Source of the DNA: Paenibacillus sp. ACRRY
Lineage (GTDB): Bacteria > Bacillota > Bacilli > Paenibacillales > Paenibacillaceae
Length of the DNA stretch: 64,000 bases
Direction of reading: 5' to 3'
Assembly: GCF_022346995.1 (NCBI RefSeq)
Contig: NZ_JAKRNM010000001.1
Span: 620,001 to 684,000 of the forward strand
The translations under genes and the position numbers were made by a program. Below, piece after piece: positions 61,379 through 64,000 of the stretch. The stretch's first letter is position 1. Each line of letters begins with the position of its first letter. Below the pieces are notes generated by a model, which did no database searches, was not told the origin of the DNA, and was given only the letters and a program-made list of their open reading frames with translations.

Positions 61379-62395
61379 ATGAACAAGTACAGACAAAAAG
61401 GAACTGTAGTTTTACTGGCAGCATTGTTTTCCTTATCCACATTGCTGGCGGCTTGCGGGAATCAGCCAACTGCTCAGAATGCCGCTGCTACGGGGGGAAG
61501 CGAGGAACTCACGGCAATTACACAGGTGACGAACTGGTTTGCACAGGCGGAGCACGGGGGTCTGTATGCGGCAAAGGAACAAGGATATTACAATGAGGCT
61601 GGTCTCGATATGACCATCCAGGCAGGTGGGCCGCAGGTGTCTCCAACACAGATCGTAGCTTCCGGCAAGGCGCAGTTCGGACTTGCTACGGCGGATCAAT
61701 TGCTGGTCGCTCGTGAAGAAGGAATCCCACTTGTAGCGATTGCGACGATATTCCAGAAAAGCCCGCAGGGACTTATGGTTCATGCCAACCAGAACATGTC
61801 CTCCCTGGCCGATTTGAACAACCGCTCTGTTTACGTGGGGACGGGCTCGGTATTCTGGGATTTTGTAAAGAGTAAATACCAATTGGGTAACGTGAAGGAA
61901 TTGGCATATACCGGTTCTCTAGCTCCTTTTGTAGCCGATGAAACGGTTGCTATTCAGGGATATGTAACCAGTGAGCCATATGAGATGAAGCAGCAGAATG
62001 TAGACATTGATTTTCTGCTACTGGCGGATGCCGGTTATAACCCGTATTCCAATGTGCTGTTCACCACAGAGCAGTATATTAAGGATCATCCTGATATTGT
62101 GCGTGGTTATGTCGAGGCTTCGATGAAGGGCTGGGATTATTACAAGACCAATTATGATACCGTGAATGACGTCATTTTAAAGGAAAACCCGGATTTTACG
62201 AAAGAAAAGCTGAACTATGCCGCTGAAGCGCTTATCCCGTTCGTATACGAAGGTGATGCGGCGGAACACGGTGTTGGTTACATGACGGAGGAACGCTGGG
62301 CGGAGCTTGGAAAGCAGCTAAAGGAGATTGGGGCATTGAAAGAGGAGCCTGATGTCAGCAAGGTATTTACGGATGAGTTCATGCCAAATTCCTAA
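61379..62395 (+). CDS. NMT1/THI5-like substrate-binding lipoprotein 2
   Basis: The 338-residue protein starts with FSLSTLLAACGNQP (lipobox LAAC) and has the NMT1-like fold. It is clearly paralogous to the protein at 56452 (GLDMTIQAGGPQVSPTQIVA against GIDMTIQPGGPEVSTMQLVA; VLFTTEQYIKDHPDIV against VLFTTEDYLKEHPDVV). ATG 61379 follows GGGGAG; the frame's TTG at 61361 does not. No second permease accompanies it, so it probably feeds the same transporter with a related ligand. Confidence 0.9.
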   Translation: MNKYRQKGTVVLLAALFSLSTLLAACGNQPTAQNAAATGGSEELTAITQVTNWFAQAEHGGLYAAKEQGYYNEAGLDMTIQAGGPQVSPTQIVASGKAQFGLATADQLLVAREEGIPLVAIATIFQKSPQGLMVHANQNMSSLADLNNRSVYVGTGSVFWDFVKSKYQLGNVKELAYTGSLAPFVADETVAIQGYVTSEPYEMKQQNVDIDFLLLADAGYNPYSNVLFTTEQYIKDHPDIVRGYVEASMKGWDYYKTNYDTVNDVILKENPDFTKEKLNYAAEALIPFVYEGDAAEHGVGYMTEERWAELGKQLKEIGALKEEPDVSKVFTDEFMPNS

Positions 62396-62444
62396 GAAAT
62401 TCCTTTAAGGAGATCAGTATTACAACATACGGGAGGGGAACCGA

Positions 62445-63779
62445 ATGAATGAACATTGGATAGCCGTATTGAAAGAACGCATGGACCCGGAATTGCTGCA
62501 GTGGGAGGAGGCCTCGCTTGCCAAATATTCGATGGATTATCATCACTTCTCTCCTGTGCTGGCCAGTCAGCTGCAGGGTAAGGTCGCCGAGTGCATTGCC
62601 AGTCCGCGCACCGAGCAGGAGCTTGACGATCTGCTCTCCATTGCAGCAGAGCTGGGAGTTCCGCTGACCATCAGGGGTAACGGCACCGGCAACTACGGCC
62701 AATGTGTTCCGGTCACAGGCGGAATCGTCCTGAATCTGGCCAAGTACAACAAGGTGCTCGAAACGGGAGATGGCACGATGCGGGTCCAGGCCGGGGCTAG
62801 ACTCGGAAAAATGGAATCCACTGCCCGCAAGGCAGGTTATGAGTTGCGTACGATGCCTTCCACCTTTCAGTCAGCGACGATCGGCGGTTTTTTATGCGGC
62901 GGTTTTGGCGGCATCGGTTCAATCAGCTGGGGGACGATCTGGGATGGGCTGGTACGTTCTCTAAAAATCAAGACCGTTGAGGTTCATCCCCGTACCATTG
63001 AGCTCCAGGGGGGCGAGGTGCTGCCTTACCTGCATACTTACGGTACAATCGGCATTTTGTCCGAAGTGGAGATCAATCTGGCTCCCCGAGTGGAATGGAT
63101 GCAGTGGGCAGTAACCTTTGACAGGTTTGAACAGGCTTTTCGCTTCGGGCAAACGGTTGCTGAGGACACTTCCTTGGTGAAAAGGCTAATCTCCATCCAT
63201 GAATGGCCTGTTCCGTCCTATTTTCTTCCGCTTGATCTCCCCGCTGGCCGTGCTGTCGCATTACTTGAAGTGGATACAGCCAACGAATCCCAACTTGAAC
63301 GCATCATATCGGAATATGAAGGTCACTTGGCGATGAAAGTTTCTGCCGAACAGTACCACAAGGGTGTAGGGGTCTCCGATTTCACATGGAATCATACGAC
63401 ATTGTGGGCGCGCAAGGCAGACCCGGGCTTGACCTACCTGCAGCTGAATTTTGAACCATCCAGTGCCCTCGAGCAAATCTCGTCTATGAAAAAGGAATAT
63501 CCGGAAGTGATGAATCATATCGAGTTTGCCAAGCAAAACGGAAATATGCTGATCTCCGGCCTACCGCTGGTTCCCTTCACAACGGAGGAAAGCCTGAATC
63601 AGCTGATGGAACGTTACGAGGAAAACCGGGTTATCGTCAATAATCCGCATACGTGGGATTTGAAGGAAGGCGGGCGATCATACGCCCATGATCGTTTGTG
63701 GGAAATCAAACACTGCAACGACCCAAAGGGAATTTTGAATCAGGAAAAATTAAAGCGTTCGGCTGTTAGCGGCGTCTGA
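62445..63779 (+). CDS. FAD-binding (PCMH/VAO-type) oxidoreductase
   Basis: The 444-residue protein has an FAD-binding PCMH domain at about 40-215 (LGVPLTIRGNGTGNYGQCVP, GTMRVQAGARLGKMESTARK, SATIGGFLCGGFGGIGSISW, YGTIGILSEVEINLAP). The C-terminal part is a substrate cap without a match I recognise. VAO-type flavoenzymes oxidise alcohols, amines or hydroxy acids. GGGAGGGG precedes the ATG. It could carry out the oxidative step of the pathway; the electron acceptor and substrate are unknown. Confidence 0.88.
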   Translation: MNEHWIAVLKERMDPELLQWEEASLAKYSMDYHHFSPVLASQLQGKVAECIASPRTEQELDDLLSIAAELGVPLTIRGNGTGNYGQCVPVTGGIVLNLAKYNKVLETGDGTMRVQAGARLGKMESTARKAGYELRTMPSTFQSATIGGFLCGGFGGIGSISWGTIWDGLVRSLKIKTVEVHPRTIELQGGEVLPYLHTYGTIGILSEVEINLAPRVEWMQWAVTFDRFEQAFRFGQTVAEDTSLVKRLISIHEWPVPSYFLPLDLPAGRAVALLEVDTANESQLERIISEYEGHLAMKVSAEQYHKGVGVSDFTWNHTTLWARKADPGLTYLQLNFEPSSALEQISSMKKEYPEVMNHIEFAKQNGNMLISGLPLVPFTTEESLNQLMERYEENRVIVNNPHTWDLKEGGRSYAHDRLWEIKHCNDPKGILNQEKLKRSAVSGV

Positions 63780-63828
63780 TCACCGGGTGACGGGAGAATG
63801 GTCCACACAGCAGCAGATAACGTACCTT

Positions 63829-63851
63829 ACGGATTCTTATAGTAAATCCGT
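63829..63851. repeat. Small inverted repeat before the last gene
   Basis: ACGGATT and AATCCGT flank a 9-base loop. There is no T tract, and the site may be only a weak hairpin or an operator-like element. Confidence 0.3.
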
Positions 63852-63875
63852 ATCTACAGCAAAGGAGCGAGTCGC

Positions 63876-64000
63876 ATGAAATTTGGAAATGTGGTCATCC
63901 GCCGAAAGGTTCCTTGCACGATGCGTGACGGTGTAACGTTGTATTCAGATATATACATGCCTGACGAGACAGGGGAATATCCTGTGCTGCTAATGCGCCA
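63876..64000 (+). CDS. CocE/NonD-type hydrolase, 5' end (partial)
   Basis: The first 41 codons are present. After AAAGGAG and an ATG, the sequence reads VRRK-like KFGNVVIRRKVPCTMRDG and VTLYSDIYMPDETGEYPVLL, the standard start of CocE/NonD hydrolases of the Xaa-Pro dipeptidyl peptidase S15 group, which split esters or amides. The rest, including the catalytic triad, is beyond the window. It continues the catabolic operon in the same direction. Confidence 0.8.
   Translation, partial: MKFGNVVIRRKVPCTMRDGVTLYSDIYMPDETGEYPVLLMR

Overview
The window looks like chromosomal DNA of a low-to-mid GC Gram-positive soil or plant-associated bacterium, most probably a Paenibacillus. The signs are strong AGGAGG-type ribosome binding sites with frequent TTG/GTG starts, many large (about 530-550 residue) sugar-binding lipoproteins paired with two permeases and no ATPase gene, YesM/YesN-type two-component systems, AraC, LacI, WYL and PucR regulators, CcpA cre sites and a class III fructose-bisphosphatase. 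I found no rRNA, tRNA, CRISPR array, phage or intact insertion sequence. Genus assignment is inference.

Layout. 1-4.6 kb: start of a leftward gene behind a palindromic operator, then two maltose-type O-acetyltransferases flanking an AraC regulator and a MATE exporter. 4.8-8.1 kb: OmpR-type response regulator, sensor kinase and lipoprotein operon. 8.2-13.3 kb: cell-envelope acylation block (OafA-like acyltransferase with SGNH domain, a stand-alone SGNH paralogue, an LCP-family ligase, and a convergent HGSNAT-like membrane acyltransferase). Its two outer promoters share the same 11-bp-phased tandem repeat. 13.4-13.9 kb: scar of a deleted ABC transporter. 14.1-23.7 kb: plant polysaccharide block (GH43, alpha/beta hydrolase, secreted pectate lyase, two permeases and a binding protein, LacI regulator, pectin methylesterase) with three copies of one LacI-type operator and a cre site.

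23.8-27.5 kb: MarR/MFS and TetR/nitroreductase pairs, each with matching operators. 27.8-36.3 kb: a second sugar ABC importer with YesN regulator, YesM kinase and an extra binding lipoprotein overlapping the kinase gene. 36.4-44.4 kb: decayed MFS gene, HAD phosphatase, YeiH/LysR pair, carboxylesterase and AraC pair with a cre site, alpha-galactosidase with a coupled zinc-ribbon gene. 44.8-50.2 kb: fbp, a zinc-ribbon protein, and an unusual operon of a WYL regulator with two paralogous proteins that resemble inactive C39/BtrH-like peptidases.

50.4-52.7 kb: MarR, a 5'-truncated aldo/keto reductase next to MerR, and a tiny exported peptide behind a structured leader. 52.8-64 kb: PucR regulator divergent from a long one-direction catabolic operon (NMT1-type ABC importer with two binding proteins, cysteine hydrolase, amidase, creatininase-family hydrolase, FAH-family enzyme, FAD oxidoreductase, start of a CocE/S15-type hydrolase). 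This looks like uptake and stepwise opening of a nitrogen-containing, probably cyclic amide compound whose identity I cannot read from the sequence. The genes that stand out as least explained are this cluster, the WYL operon, and the twin phased-repeat promoters.
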